From the NCBI GenBank assembly GCA_003313425.1, contig NHZP01000057.1, forward strand, positions 1 to 64,000: DNA of 64,000 nucleotides, written 5' to 3'. The notes beneath the pieces were generated by a model that was given only the letters and a program-made list of their open reading frames with translations, made no database searches and was not told the origin of the DNA. The position numbers were made by a program, and so were the translations under genes. How positions within the stretch are numbered: position 1 is the stretch's first letter; each line of letters begins with the position of its first letter. Source of the stretch: Pseudopyrenochaeta lycopersici. Taxonomy: Eukaryota; Ascomycota; Dothideomycetes; Pleosporales; Pseudopyrenochaetaceae. Shown here piece by piece: positions 1 to 9,335 of the stretch.

Positions 1-317
1 ACTGTGATTGCAGAAGCCAGTTCCGTGCACCCATCTCCCTTGTCCTGCTCTGGATGTGACGAGATGCTCGAAGCGGATGGCAGATTATACTTTCTTCCTT
101 TCTGCAGTTGTGTGGGTGTCCTCTGGCGAATTCAGCTGATATGGAAAAGCTCATGGGCTGACCTCTCAAGCTATATTGCGGTCGATGTGTCGTTCAGTCA
201 GTGCTAGATGGACTCCTCCATCTCAAGAGTGCACTTGGCCGTGCTGCCTTCGATCTTTGTGTACGCTTCAGTGAACGATAGGACGAAACCCCCTACGTCC
301 TCGGTGAATCTGTTCAA

Positions 318-665
318 GTGCAGAGAGAAGACCACTCTCAATTCCCTGGCGCTGTAGAGTGCTACGGAACAGTGTGCACCATCTGCACCTGGGAGACATG
401 TCGGCCCATCGAGGTGTGTACCTGCCTTGTGGTAAGCGACAGCAATATCCGCACGGTAGCTATGCTTACACTATTAGGTCATCCATTTTGCACGGCCCAC
501 ATCACAGAATGGTTTGAGAAGACGAGGAAGAGAGTATGTCCGACGTGCAGATCAGATGTTCCCGAGGAGACCGCACACTTCAAGCGGGATGGCACATATG
601 CGCTCGTTGGCCACGCAGCTTTTAGTGATAGACTTTGTTTGCACACGCTAGGAGAGACTGTATAG
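318..665 (+). pseudogene. RING-type zinc-finger fragment
   Basis: The frame carries the second half of a RING finger: GHPFC, then a histidine and ITEW, and about 15 residues later CPTCR. An upstream CTIC pair could supply the first zinc ligands. RING proteins usually act as E3 ubiquitin ligases. The third ligand cysteine is not at its usual place next to the GH unless a short segment around positions 432-477 is an intron, and the obvious GT-AG choice there does not keep the frame. The frame begins with GTG, not ATG. It is best read as a broken or multi-exon RING gene. The RING half is clear; the gene boundaries are not. Confidence 0.4.
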
Positions 666-1428
666 AAGAACGAAGGGCATAAGTCAGGAACTTTTTCTCC
701 CATCTGACCGTCGCAAGTCGTAGAGCCATCTGGGCCAGATTCCGTGCTTGTTTTTCAATCCTGCTCTCTGAAGTCAGGCGAGTGCACAGTGAACACTCAT
801 GCGACAAGATGTGGTTTAAGAAATCAACGCTCTTGCGGTGGTGAGTCTGCTAGGCGGAGCTCTTATCCCCGGAGTCAATGCCGAAAAGCGGGCGTGTGGA
901 CATTGGTAGGATGCTGTTGCCAGTGGGCATCCCCCTTCTGTGGTGATTCTCCCTATTTCATCCACATTATCATCTAATGTAAGCAGGGTGGCGCTAGTAT
1001 TGCGTCTCAAGAGCGGGTGCGCTGATGTGTGTATGTACGATGTAGGCTTGCAAGTAGTCGGGTTTATCACGTGGGTGCGGAGCAGTCATGTGCAGTGTCG
1101 CAGACCACTACACCGTGTTTGCTCCAAGCGGTTGTTCAACAAGAAGTTCAAGGAAATTTACTATATGTACTCAGGTCGAGCAGGGGAACAGCTACATATC
1201 AGGACTACCTCAGTGATGACAGTCAGCAGGGGGACCATCTTATGGACGGTTAAATAAGGCTTCATGCCGCGTATTGCAGAGACGCAGAGCGGGTCGGTGG
1301 ATATGGAGCGGCAAGACCACGCGTAGGAGTGGTCTGTTGCCTTTGTGACAACCTATTCCACTACAGGAGCCGCGTATGATGCTAACATCAAGAGCAGGTC
1401 AAAGGGTGTGAGGTGACAAGCCTCGCGC
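666..1428. other. No recognisable gene
   Basis: Only short overlapping frames on both strands without recognisable motifs. No repeat shared with the rest of the window was noticed. Confidence 0.4.
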
Positions 1429-2718
1429 CTACATCTGGAAAGCCTTGTGCTTTCCATCGTGACCGCAGTTCACCGTACCACGATGATCGTGAAAGACCCA
1501 TGCCGTATCTTCACTGCAGGGTGCACGACAAAGCAGATACCTAAAACCATGCATATTTTTTAGACATCGCTCCATTATGCCATTGCAAGCAGCGCTCGAA
1601 CTATAAAATCGGAGATTCCAAAAGATATGCTCGAAAGCGGCACCGATGCCAAAGCTGCGTCTGCCAAAAGCTTTGGGCGGTCTGACGGGATATATCAATA
1701 GTGGCCAGATGCCACGAGTATGATGAAAATTGTGTATGTGTTCTTCTACAGCTTTGGTGGGCAGGCCGATGTCCTGCAATACCAGGGCATGTGGTTGATC
1801 TGTGAGTTCGGTGCTGTTCTTCTGGCCACGTGAGCGTCGTTTGTTGCGGGCAGAATGGTCAGTGGTACAATGGTCATGGCGAAACAGGTAATCCATAATG
1901 TGAATGATATCGGCCCGCGGCTCACAAGCATATCGCAATTCATGCCAGACAGAGCGTGCATGCTGTACGAAGCTGTTGCCGTCCGACGATCGAGGATTGG
2001 AGGTGCGGTCTGCTGTTAGTGTACAACTACCGGTAATCGCAATGCCGGAGGACGAGTCAAATATGATACTTTCCACAAAGTCTGTCGATGAGTCCACAAC
2101 CGACGTTCTGAGCATTGACGGGTCTTGCTCTTCTTGCTGCATATTGCGCATTGCTCCAGAAACAGAAGATACGGGCCAGTAAGTGATCTTCACGTATTCG
2201 CTGGCTGGAATTAGTGCTATCTCGAATAATGTCGTCAAAGCAAGGCTGTTCATAGCCCCAGCACTGCCAGCGAGCAAGTCTGAGGTGTCACGATCATCGA
2301 TTGTTGCCATCACGTACTGCCCGTTGCTCAGGATTGTCTCCAGCGATAACACGGTGCAGTCAAAGGTGCCAAACTTGAAAGACGAAGACTCGGTCGTTGT
2401 TGCGGCAAATGCATCTGCTACAGACACTGCCCTCGAAGCAGCGACGACTGCCGGAACAAGCCCGCGCGCAAGTGTCGCTCGAACGAGCGTTTCCATAGTG
2501 ACATTAGGCTCGACCCAGGCGGTAGACGTGTCCAAGTCAATCTGTATGATCTTGTTGAGGCCTGGGATGTCACTAGGAGCGTTGTAAGGTGCTTTCTGGG
2601 CGGAACGGTTGCCGGTCTGATGTCCACTAGTATCCTCTATAGTTTTGCGTATAACCGTCACAACTCTTCGATGCTCCTCCCATGGAGTAGGATCATATCC
2701 GAAAGTTGTTGCCAGCAT
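1429..2718 (-). CDS. DHCR24-like FAD-linked oxidoreductase, divergent
   Basis: The 429-residue frame aligns by eye with the delta(24)-sterol reductase-like FAD-binding family. Landmarks in order are a GLN..I..DLDT.TAWVEPNV stretch (about residues 53-75), ATLARGLVPAVV (about 83-94), ESSSFKFGTFD (about 111-121), a segment ending in ALTTLFEIALIPA.EYV (about 170), and near the C terminus the IQD-like LQDIGLPTKAVEEHIHNFH and GIWPLLIYPVRPP. Such proteins bind FAD and reduce or oxidise sterol-like C=C bonds. The family's FAD-contacting GITVGGG motif is replaced by RAVSVADAF, and the C terminus departs from the family, so it may be inactive or a decaying copy kept open by chance. The ATG at 2716-2718 is used as start; nothing upstream resembles the usual membrane-anchored N terminus. 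Confidence 0.6.
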   Translation of the reverse strand: MLATTFGYDPTPWEEHRRVVTVIRKTIEDTSGHQTGNRSAQKAPYNAPSDIPGLNKIIQIDLDTSTAWVEPNVTMETLVRATLARGLVPAVVAASRAVSVADAFAATTTESSSFKFGTFDCTVLSLETILSNGQYVMATIDDRDTSDLLAGSAGAMNSLALTTLFEIALIPASEYVKITYWPVSSVSGAMRNMQQEEQDPSMLRTSVVDSSTDFVESIIFDSSSGIAITGSCTLTADRTSNPRSSDGNSFVQHARSVWHELRYACEPRADIIHIMDYLFRHDHCTTDHSARNKRRSRGQKNSTELTDQPHALVLQDIGLPTKAVEEHIHNFHHTRGIWPLLIYPVRPPKAFGRRSFGIGAAFEHIFWNLRFYSSSAACNGIMERCLKNMHGFRYLLCRAPCSEDTAWVFHDHRGTVNCGHDGKHKAFQM

Positions 2719-3500
2719 TTTAGAGCGAAATAAGCGACAAAAGTCTGGGAAGGCGAATGCAGGGAGCCTATGGCTTAGGCTGAGTGTTTTTGGCCCTTAT
2801 AGCAGGTTCACCGGCACCACGATGTGACACGAAATACCAAAGCTCTGCAGTCGTGAGTAACAACAAGCGATGGCATATCAGAAATAACATCAGAAGGTGT
2901 CAGCAGATTCAAGTGATTGTTAAGGGAGCAAATGATGATTTGCAGCTGATTTTGACCTTCCTGGTCAGCTCGTCTAGCATTCTAAAGGACCTTGTAAGCA
3001 CTTGACAGATGACGAAAGTAGTGACTGTGAAAGACGCTCTCCCTAGGCTTGCTGTCAGCATTGCGGGCAAAAAGAAGGGATCTTTGATGAATCTTGTCGT
3101 AGCCCAGCCATTCAATCAACCAGCTTACTTGTACACGAAGGTATATGACTTTGACTATGCGATAGAAGCACAGAATCATCAGCTCAGAAGGTCAGAAATT
3201 ACACTCCCTCGAGTCTTACGGCATTTGCCGGGCAGCGACGCATCTTGGTCAGCAATCCTTATAGAGATGAATAGATATGTTCGAGCAGCTGACAGCGCTT
3301 CGATGGAAGACACTCATGAAACTGTTGCTGCACGCAATGAAACACCAGCTTTCTACCCCTCAACAACGGCATCATCACTTCAGCGCGCAGGCGGATGTGC
3401 TCTGATACTGTACTTACGATTCGTTGTCACCATCCTAGCATCGAGAAGCAAGGTTGGTAGTTTCGCGATCCAAAAGACTGGCTAGTTTCAGCCACATTTA
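2719..3500. other. No recognised gene
   Basis: A 158-codon open frame on the plus strand at 3009-3485 has no recognisable domain and begins with ATG only by chance as far as can be judged. It ends just before the LTR-like repeat. Confidence 0.3.
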
Positions 3501-3920
3501 TGTTGACAGGTCTAGAAAGTACGGTGATATCTGATCGGGGAGACCGAGAATATTGGATTGACTGTCGCCCAGTCCGAAGAGCTGAAGTAGAGACTAGGCT
3601 GCGCTTCGAAGAAAGAGTGAGATTACAGTGCGTAGCGAATGCGGCTTCACCTTTGCAGGCAGCAACACCAACTGGAGCCGATCAGCCAAATAAGGGTCCG
3701 GAGGTATTGTTGATCGCTGACCAATAACATCGTTTGGTTAATGCTGACGGTTAGCGCTTAACCACGTACGGAGGGTGGGGCTAAGCGCACTTGCTAGCAG
3801 ATTGGCGTGAAACGGTGTTGCGGCTTTTTGCAAGGGTGAAGCCGCATTCGCTAGCGACTGTACTCAAAATAGAGATAATTCCAGTCTATTAAGAATTGCA
3901 TCACATGCGCCACATTATTA
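3501..3920 (+). repeat. Solo-LTR-like repeat, copy 1 (interrupted by a MITE)
   Basis: It starts with TGTTGACAGGTCTAGAAAG and closely matches the repeat at 44941-45165 over its whole length. Shared blocks include CGGTGATATCTGA, CCAGTCCGAAGAGCTGAAGT, GACTAGGCTGCGCTT and a terminal ATTAGAGTA. The TG start and the absence of coding sequence suggest a solo LTR of an LTR retrotransposon. The exact 3' end and target duplication could not be fixed. A 235-bp inverted-repeat element sits inside it. Confidence 0.55.
3626..3860. mobile_element. Tc1/mariner-type MITE nested in LTR copy 1
   Basis: The element begins CAGTGCGTAGCGAATGCGGC and its right end, read on the other strand, begins CAGTCGCTAGCGAATGCGGC. 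The inverted similarity continues for roughly 40 bp to GCAACACC. It is flanked by TA (3624-3625 and 3861-3862). The second LTR copy (about 45107-45118) has the empty site, reading GATTACTCAAAA without the insert, so the duplication of TA on insertion is seen directly. It has no coding capacity and is 235 bp long. CAGTG termini and a TA target are typical of Tc1/mariner-mobilised MITEs. Confidence 0.85.
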
Positions 3921-3969
3921 GAGTACTCATATCAATAATTTAAACAAGTCTACGAGATCATCTATGAGT

Positions 3970-5188
3970 TTACAGAAACAACAAAGTGATCCACCCGTTC
4001 GCTACAATCTCTCCCATATAAACATCCCTGCGCGGTGTGGCCGCGTGTGCGAGGAAGGTCTCTTCACCACTGACTTTAGCATTGGCGGGCTCGCTTGGCC
4101 CTAGGAGAGCGGCAATTCTTTCCCTGTAGACCTTGATTCCATGCACTCTCCACGTCATGACTGCGTCTTCGTCCAGCTCATTGTTGTCGATCCTCCTGAT
4201 GCTTATCTGTGACGCCGCAGTGGGGTCTACTCGCAGGGAAAAAATGGTGCCCGAATTTACAAATAGCCTGTTCGCCAGCTTAGCTATGACGCCTGGGACT
4301 GGCTCGACCTCGCAATCACACCATGACTCTCGCGTGGGATACGAACGAGGCCGACTGTGACTCAGCCATCCGCACTTCTTTGCTACATATTGTGCATCAG
4401 CCTTGGTGATGGGATCACCATCGTTGATCAGAGACAGAAACAACGAGCGCCTAGAGCTGGAGCCTTCACGATCATGCTCTTGAAGCGGAGCAATCGATAT
4501 AGGCGGCGCCCCGAATACGATGCAGTGAACAGACTCGAATCTTGCTACCACTTGGGCTAGCGACGAGACTTTTGTTGTTCTGACGTGTGCATACAGAAGG
4601 CTTGCGATGGCAGCTCCTGCTGAATGGCCTGTGAACAACAGCGTCACTCCGTTCTCGACAGCACTCAAGGAGAGCGCCAGCGGATCGGTCAGCAATCTGA
4701 CGGTCTCTAAGAATCCAGAGTGGCATAGGTTCCGCTTCTCTCCCTGCCCCTGATCAGCACTCGAGCGATCTGCCGTTGATATGACTACGAACCAGAATAT
4801 CCTCAGGCTCAGCTGCACTATTCCTCAGATTCACCATCCAGTCTTTGAGGCCACGTGTACCAGACACAGCCACAACAGTGACTTGCCCATGCGGGCCCGC
4901 ATTCCGCTGGCTGATTTTGATTCTCTCAGGTGCAGCGCACGGCTGCGTGGCAGAGGCTACAACGTCACTGTAAGCTTCTTCCGAGCAGGTCGCTGCCAGA
5001 TGTATCAGAGGCCAAGCGGCAGATGATCTGGATGATGTATCAGATGTGCGGAACAAATATGAGCGGAATCGGGTTGACAAACATCTCGTCCTCAGTGGCA
5101 GCAAGTTGGCCTTGCTTTGACCGCTGAAAGAAAGCATGAGTCCCAGTGGCTTGACTTTGACGAGACCGTCTTTTGGCTTGTCTCTCAT
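3970..5188 (-). CDS. Class 3 (Rml-type) lipase
   Basis: An alpha/beta hydrolase predicted to cleave acyl esters. Exon 1 (5188-4793) contains PLIHLAATCSEEAYSD and VTVVAVSGTRGLKDWMVNL, matching the class-3 lipase oxyanion region. Exon 2 (4749-3970) contains CHSGFLE, the nucleophile elbow GHSAG in TLLFTGHSAGAAIASL, the acid residue in LINDGDPI and a candidate catalytic histidine in TWRVHGIKVYRERI. A 43-nt GT-AG intron at 4750-4792 (donor GTTCGT, weak) restores the frame and removes an in-frame stop. The predicted product is 391 residues from the ATG at 5186-5188. No signal peptide is obvious. All three catalytic residues are visible, so the gene may be functional. The intron is inferred from frame and family alignment. 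Confidence 0.75.
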
Positions 5189-5249
5189 TCATCCTGATGC
5201 GTAGCTTTCGATATGCTCGAGCATGTGGAAAGAAGTTTACCCCTCGCAT

Positions 5250-6380
5250 CGTTCAGGTGGGATACTAAAGAATGTTTAAGTGTGACTCTGCAGCACATTT
5301 ATAACCAAGCTTTGCGTCTGTTATGCAACGGAATGTCTAAACATTGAAAGGCCATGTTATTGTCCTAAGCCGCCATTGATAAGAACTCTTATGCAGGATA
5401 GCTATCGACTGCCACCAGGACATTCTATCTTGTTTCTCAACCTTTTCAAACCCAAAACGATTGCGTTGCTTGACATGCTGAGCCAGCCAGATTGGCACGA
5501 ACAAGCTGGATCAGCACATGCCATCCTTACACTCATACCAAAACACCTGACATAGTGGGTCAGTGCGACAGTCGCGCCTTCGGGCATTTAGATTTTACGT
5601 ATGGACTGCTAGTGCCTAAGATGAAGAGCGTCTCAGCAGGTAGTCAACTGAGCCACAGGCATCACGACAGGTAGCGCCCTGAGTCGTCTATGTACCCGTG
5701 ACGTCTACATCCTGGAGGGAAAAATGGTTCTCCGCTGATTCTCAGAGGTGAATGTGCTGGGTAGGACTTCAGACCGCAACATGATGAGTCGAGGTTATGT
5801 TGCTTCATACCAGGGTCTTATAAGTTACAATGCAACATTCGATCAGTACTTAGTGGTGAGCTTGGCTCTCTCATCTTGCGCATTGTAATTCATTCTTCAT
5901 TTTTCTCTAATGATAACGGAAAGCAGCAAGGCACTGGAGGTAGTGCGCGCTTCTGACGACTTTGCTGAGCTTCGAATTCGACTCGATTAGTTCGCTCCAC
6001 TCGGCGGTCTACACCATCGTGCGCTGTAAAGTTCACTGAACAACTCAAAAGCCTGATGCACTCCAAAATGCACTTCACAGATGATGTAAATTGTGTGATT
6101 CTGGTTTTTCATATACAACATTTTATATCTTCCACTCTACATTGCCGAGCCAATCCAGGCAAATCCTGGTTACGTATCATTCAGACTGCATCTATACCAT
6201 TTGAGTCTAGCACGTAACGACTTCTTTGAAGTGATCTGGTGGTGATTGAAGACCTTGCCTGACCTGCTCAACGTATAGCCTACTCGCGGTTGGAAGCACA
6301 ATGTGCGGAACGTCTTTAGCCAATATCGTCGCCAAGTTGCTGCTCGCTATGATTTGTGTCGCCTTCCGAGTATATGAGAC
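5250..6380. other. No recognised gene
   Basis: AT-rich intergenic DNA. Frames are short and show no motifs. Confidence 0.4.
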
Positions 6381-6878
6381 TCATCCCTTTGCAATGTGAC
6401 TCATGAATTTTTCAATGGCGGTTGTGGTGTTGCTATGTTGTTTCTGCCAGGTTTCATCAATGACCGCTAATACATTGGTGAGGTTTTCGAGACTCGAATA
6501 ACACTCTTCCAACATCTGTTTCAATGCAGCAGCGTTCGTCGAATCGTGCAAGGGCAAAAGCTTGCTATCCTTCGTCAACGAAGTTTCGCTTTGGTCTGGA
6601 GCGCCCACGACAATCTGGCCGGTGTTATTTTTCGGATTGGCCGAACCACGTCGAGTGTCCTTGGTCACTAGCGCTTGAGATGACCCGCTGTCACCATCCC
6701 TAGATTTTTTCCCTTCATTTCGACCTTGCTTGCCTTTCTTGTCCTGGGCCTTTTCCCGAGATACGAGCTTTGTAGGCGTATCTAGCTTGACCGAGGTCGG
6801 TGGAGCTGGACACGGACTTTCCAAGACACTTTCCCTTCCTTTCACGTTTTTCGCAGATTTCCCTTTTGTGGTCTTCAT
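6381..6878 (-). CDS. Lysine-rich hypothetical protein
   Basis: A 165-residue frame from the ATG at 6876-6878. An in-frame extension to 6956 exists, but its hydrophobic start looks unlike coding sequence. The N-terminal two thirds is rich in K, S, T, G and P and probably disordered (for example REKAQDKKGKQGRNEGKKSR). The C-terminal 60 residues, from about LHDSTNAAALKQMLEECYSS, look helical and could form a short coiled coil. The family is not recognised. A nuclear or nucleic-acid-binding role would be guesswork. Confidence 0.4.
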   Translation of the reverse strand: MKTTKGKSAKNVKGRESVLESPCPAPPTSVKLDTPTKLVSREKAQDKKGKQGRNEGKKSRDGDSGSSQALVTKDTRRGSANPKNNTGQIVVGAPDQSETSLTKDSKLLPLHDSTNAAALKQMLEECYSSLENLTNVLAVIDETWQKQHSNTTTAIEKFMSHIAKG

Positions 6879-7285
6879 TCCAGCAGTGAGTCCGATAGTT
6901 GTACTAAGTTTTGGGGCAGAAAGGAGGTATAATCTTACTATATATACATGCTTCACTCGGCATCTTGTTCATCTTGATATGCCTAGCGGTGCACGATGCC
7001 ACTTCACTGCTCTCGCCGCAGTTGAATGATGCATGACTGTTGAGCATAAAAATCCGTATGACGGAGGGACGCAGCAAGACATCATTCCGCCCATCATCTT
7101 CTCATGTTCTCTCTTGTAAGCGTGCTGTTGCATTGCAAGCAAGGCAACGTAAATCTGTTAGATCATTGCTTAACCGGCATCCATCATGGGCCCATCAGCT
7201 CGCATGTCGAGTATAAGACACGACGTATAAATCCTTCATGTATGTAGAGACTCCCAATAATCTGCCAAGGTTCAGCTTCAGTACG
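6879..7285. other. Intergenic region between divergent genes
   Basis: It lies between a minus-strand gene and the plus-strand monooxygenase gene and is likely to hold both promoters. No specific site is claimed. Confidence 0.3.
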
Positions 7286-8431
7286 ATGCTGACTCGAATT
7301 GCTCCACTCGCGCTGGCGTTCGCCATACTTTCGAACTCTGTGGCGCATTTGATGCTTAAAAATCCCATACCATTCGGCAAACCTACGCTGAACAACTCTC
7401 CTTTGGACGGTGCTGGGTTGGACTTCCCCTGCAAACTGCGAGAAGGCGTGTACGATCTGACTCAAATGAACAACTGGACAGCTGGTGAGGCGCAAACCAT
7501 CCGCTTTCTAGGGTCTGCGGTCCACGGTGGAGGGTCTTGCCAGTTCTCTGTGACAAAGGATCTGCACCCTACAAAAGCCAGCCGGTGGAAGGTAGTTCAT
7601 AGTGTGATCGGGGGGTGTCCCGCAAGTGTGGGCGGTAATCTTCCTGGAGGTCCCACCAGCCACGGGGCGGCCACATTCGACGTCGTGATGCCGAAAGGCA
7701 TGCCGAGTGGTAGATATACGTTTGCTTGGACCTGGTTCAACAGACAAGGAAACCGTGAGATGTACATGAACTGCGCCCCAATTTCCGTCAGCGGCGGTGG
7801 CAACGACGCTGCCTTCTTCGAGTCTTTGCCCAACATGTTTGTCGCCAATTTGCCGAGCACAGCTTGCTCTACCCTAGAAGACTTCGATCTTGCATTCCCC
7901 GAACCGGGAGACTCAGTAGTCACTGGCAGCCAGGCCAAGATCGCCACGACGCTTGTTGGACCTGGGTGTGCTTCTATGACTACACTAGGTACCGGTTCTA
8001 GGGCCACCCACTCTGTTAAGGGCTCTGCACATAGCTTGCCCAACCGAAGCGGCGTGAAGACGACTTTGTATCCGCAGACAGCGACGTCTGGAATGTCAAC
8101 ACGGGCCCAGTCCATGATAGATGCCGGGGAAGTCTTCTTGTTCGGAAAGACGTCCACTATCGAGTCTCAGATCCTTGTCGCGCAGGCCACATCGATGTTG
8201 GCACCTGAGATGGCAATGCCGACCTCGACTCTACCAGTAGCTACTTCTGATCCTTGCATTCCTTGCGACCCCAAGGATGACATTGTCTGCATCGATCAAA
8301 GCCATTATGGGCTCTGTAATTTAGGCTGTGCACTCTCTCAACCTCTGGCTTCTGGGACTGTTTGCTTGGACGGACGAATTTTGAGACGTGGTGCGCGACT
8401 GTTACCTCATCATGGCTCGCCAGCCGAGTAG
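7286..8431 (+). CDS. AA11-type lytic polysaccharide monooxygenase (secreted)
   Basis: A copper monooxygenase predicted to cleave chitin oxidatively outside the cell. Starting at the ATG at 7286 (not the upstream GTG or ATG-like frame start) gives a signal peptide, MLTRIAPLALAFAILSNSVA, followed by the mature N-terminal His21 (HLMLKNPIPFGKPTLNNSPL). This is the first ligand of the histidine brace. His80 in GSAVHGGGSCQ is the second and Tyr160 in REMYMNCAPI a likely axial residue. The C-terminal segment CDPKDDIVC...YGLCNLGCA...ASGTVCLDGRI, joined through a Ser/Thr-rich linker, resembles the small cysteine-rich chitin-binding X278-like module found on AA11 enzymes. The product is 381 residues, with no intron. 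It looks intact. Confidence 0.85.
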   Translation: MLTRIAPLALAFAILSNSVAHLMLKNPIPFGKPTLNNSPLDGAGLDFPCKLREGVYDLTQMNNWTAGEAQTIRFLGSAVHGGGSCQFSVTKDLHPTKASRWKVVHSVIGGCPASVGGNLPGGPTSHGAATFDVVMPKGMPSGRYTFAWTWFNRQGNREMYMNCAPISVSGGGNDAAFFESLPNMFVANLPSTACSTLEDFDLAFPEPGDSVVTGSQAKIATTLVGPGCASMTTLGTGSRATHSVKGSAHSLPNRSGVKTTLYPQTATSGMSTRAQSMIDAGEVFLFGKTSTIESQILVAQATSMLAPEMAMPTSTLPVATSDPCIPCDPKDDIVCIDQSHYGLCNLGCALSQPLASGTVCLDGRILRRGARLLPHHGSPAE

Positions 8432-9047
8432 AAAGTCCAATAGCTCTTCGCACTTTCACGCTCCTTCTCAAGTAGAGCTTCTTCGATCCTGCTGCTGGAA
8501 GCACTGTGAGCTTGAGCCTATGCTAGCTTCTATAGCTATAGCTAAATCTGCTATCCTTGTGTTGTCGCAAGCAGGAGCACAAAGAAAGGCTTCCACATGG
8601 CGGAGTCTATCTAGCTCATAATCTTGTCAGCGATGACAAGGCTCTCCTCCTGAATTCAGACTTTTGATGGGTAACGTACTAGCTTGCTGAAGTTTGAGAG
8701 ATAATCACGTCTTGGCTGACTCTAGTACCCATGCCCGCCCACTCTCGTAGCTTAAACAGGTTGGGCTAACGTTGGTGCAGTTCTTCCGGTTCTGGTATCA
8801 CATTGTTCTCTAGTAAGTTAGCAAGTATTTCAAGCTGGCGGCTCGCCCGACCCCGTGTTCATTATCATGTGAGGGAAATGGATAAATTATATTGGTATAT
8901 TTTTCCCCATCAATTTTGCTGCAAGTTGCTATCATCAGCCAAGGCCGTGTCAGGTCAGCAGTATGGCGGACAATAACAAGGTATCGTGTTATCGAGCAGT
9001 AGAAACTACATCGGCCGCGTGGAGATGAATGAGCATTTGGCCCTTGC
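8432..9047. other. No recognised gene
   Basis: Intergenic DNA downstream of the monooxygenase gene. No motif was recognised. Confidence 0.3.
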
Positions 9048-9335
9048 TCATGTCGGCCGACCAGCTGTAGATCCCATATCGCTGGCTGAACGCAAATCCC
9101 TCTTGATGATACGTCCGAGCACATATATGCATTTCAGCAGACGGGTGACCCGTCTCAGACGCCTGGCGGACTTGAAACTCGTAGACTCAGCATCGAGGGA
9201 TGGGGCAGGCCCAAGGAGAGGTGGCTTCCTATCCTGGTGGTACTGCAAAACCGGAGGTGAGGAGGGAGAACATTCGTCTTCCGCTTCGTCAATAACAATT
9301 TGGGGCACAGTGCCGGGTTCGAGCTCGATTGCCAT
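9048..9335 (-). CDS. Small hypothetical protein
   Basis: A 95-residue frame beginning with ATG. It is acidic and proline-rich at the N terminus (DEAEDECSPSSPPVL) and basic afterwards (ARRLRRVTRLLK). It may be one exon of a longer gene or a chance frame. No family was recognised. Confidence 0.25.
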   Translation of the reverse strand: MAIELEPGTVPQIVIDEAEDECSPSSPPVLQYHQDRKPPLLGPAPSLDAESTSFKSARRLRRVTRLLKCIYVLGRIIKRDLRSASDMGSTAGRPT

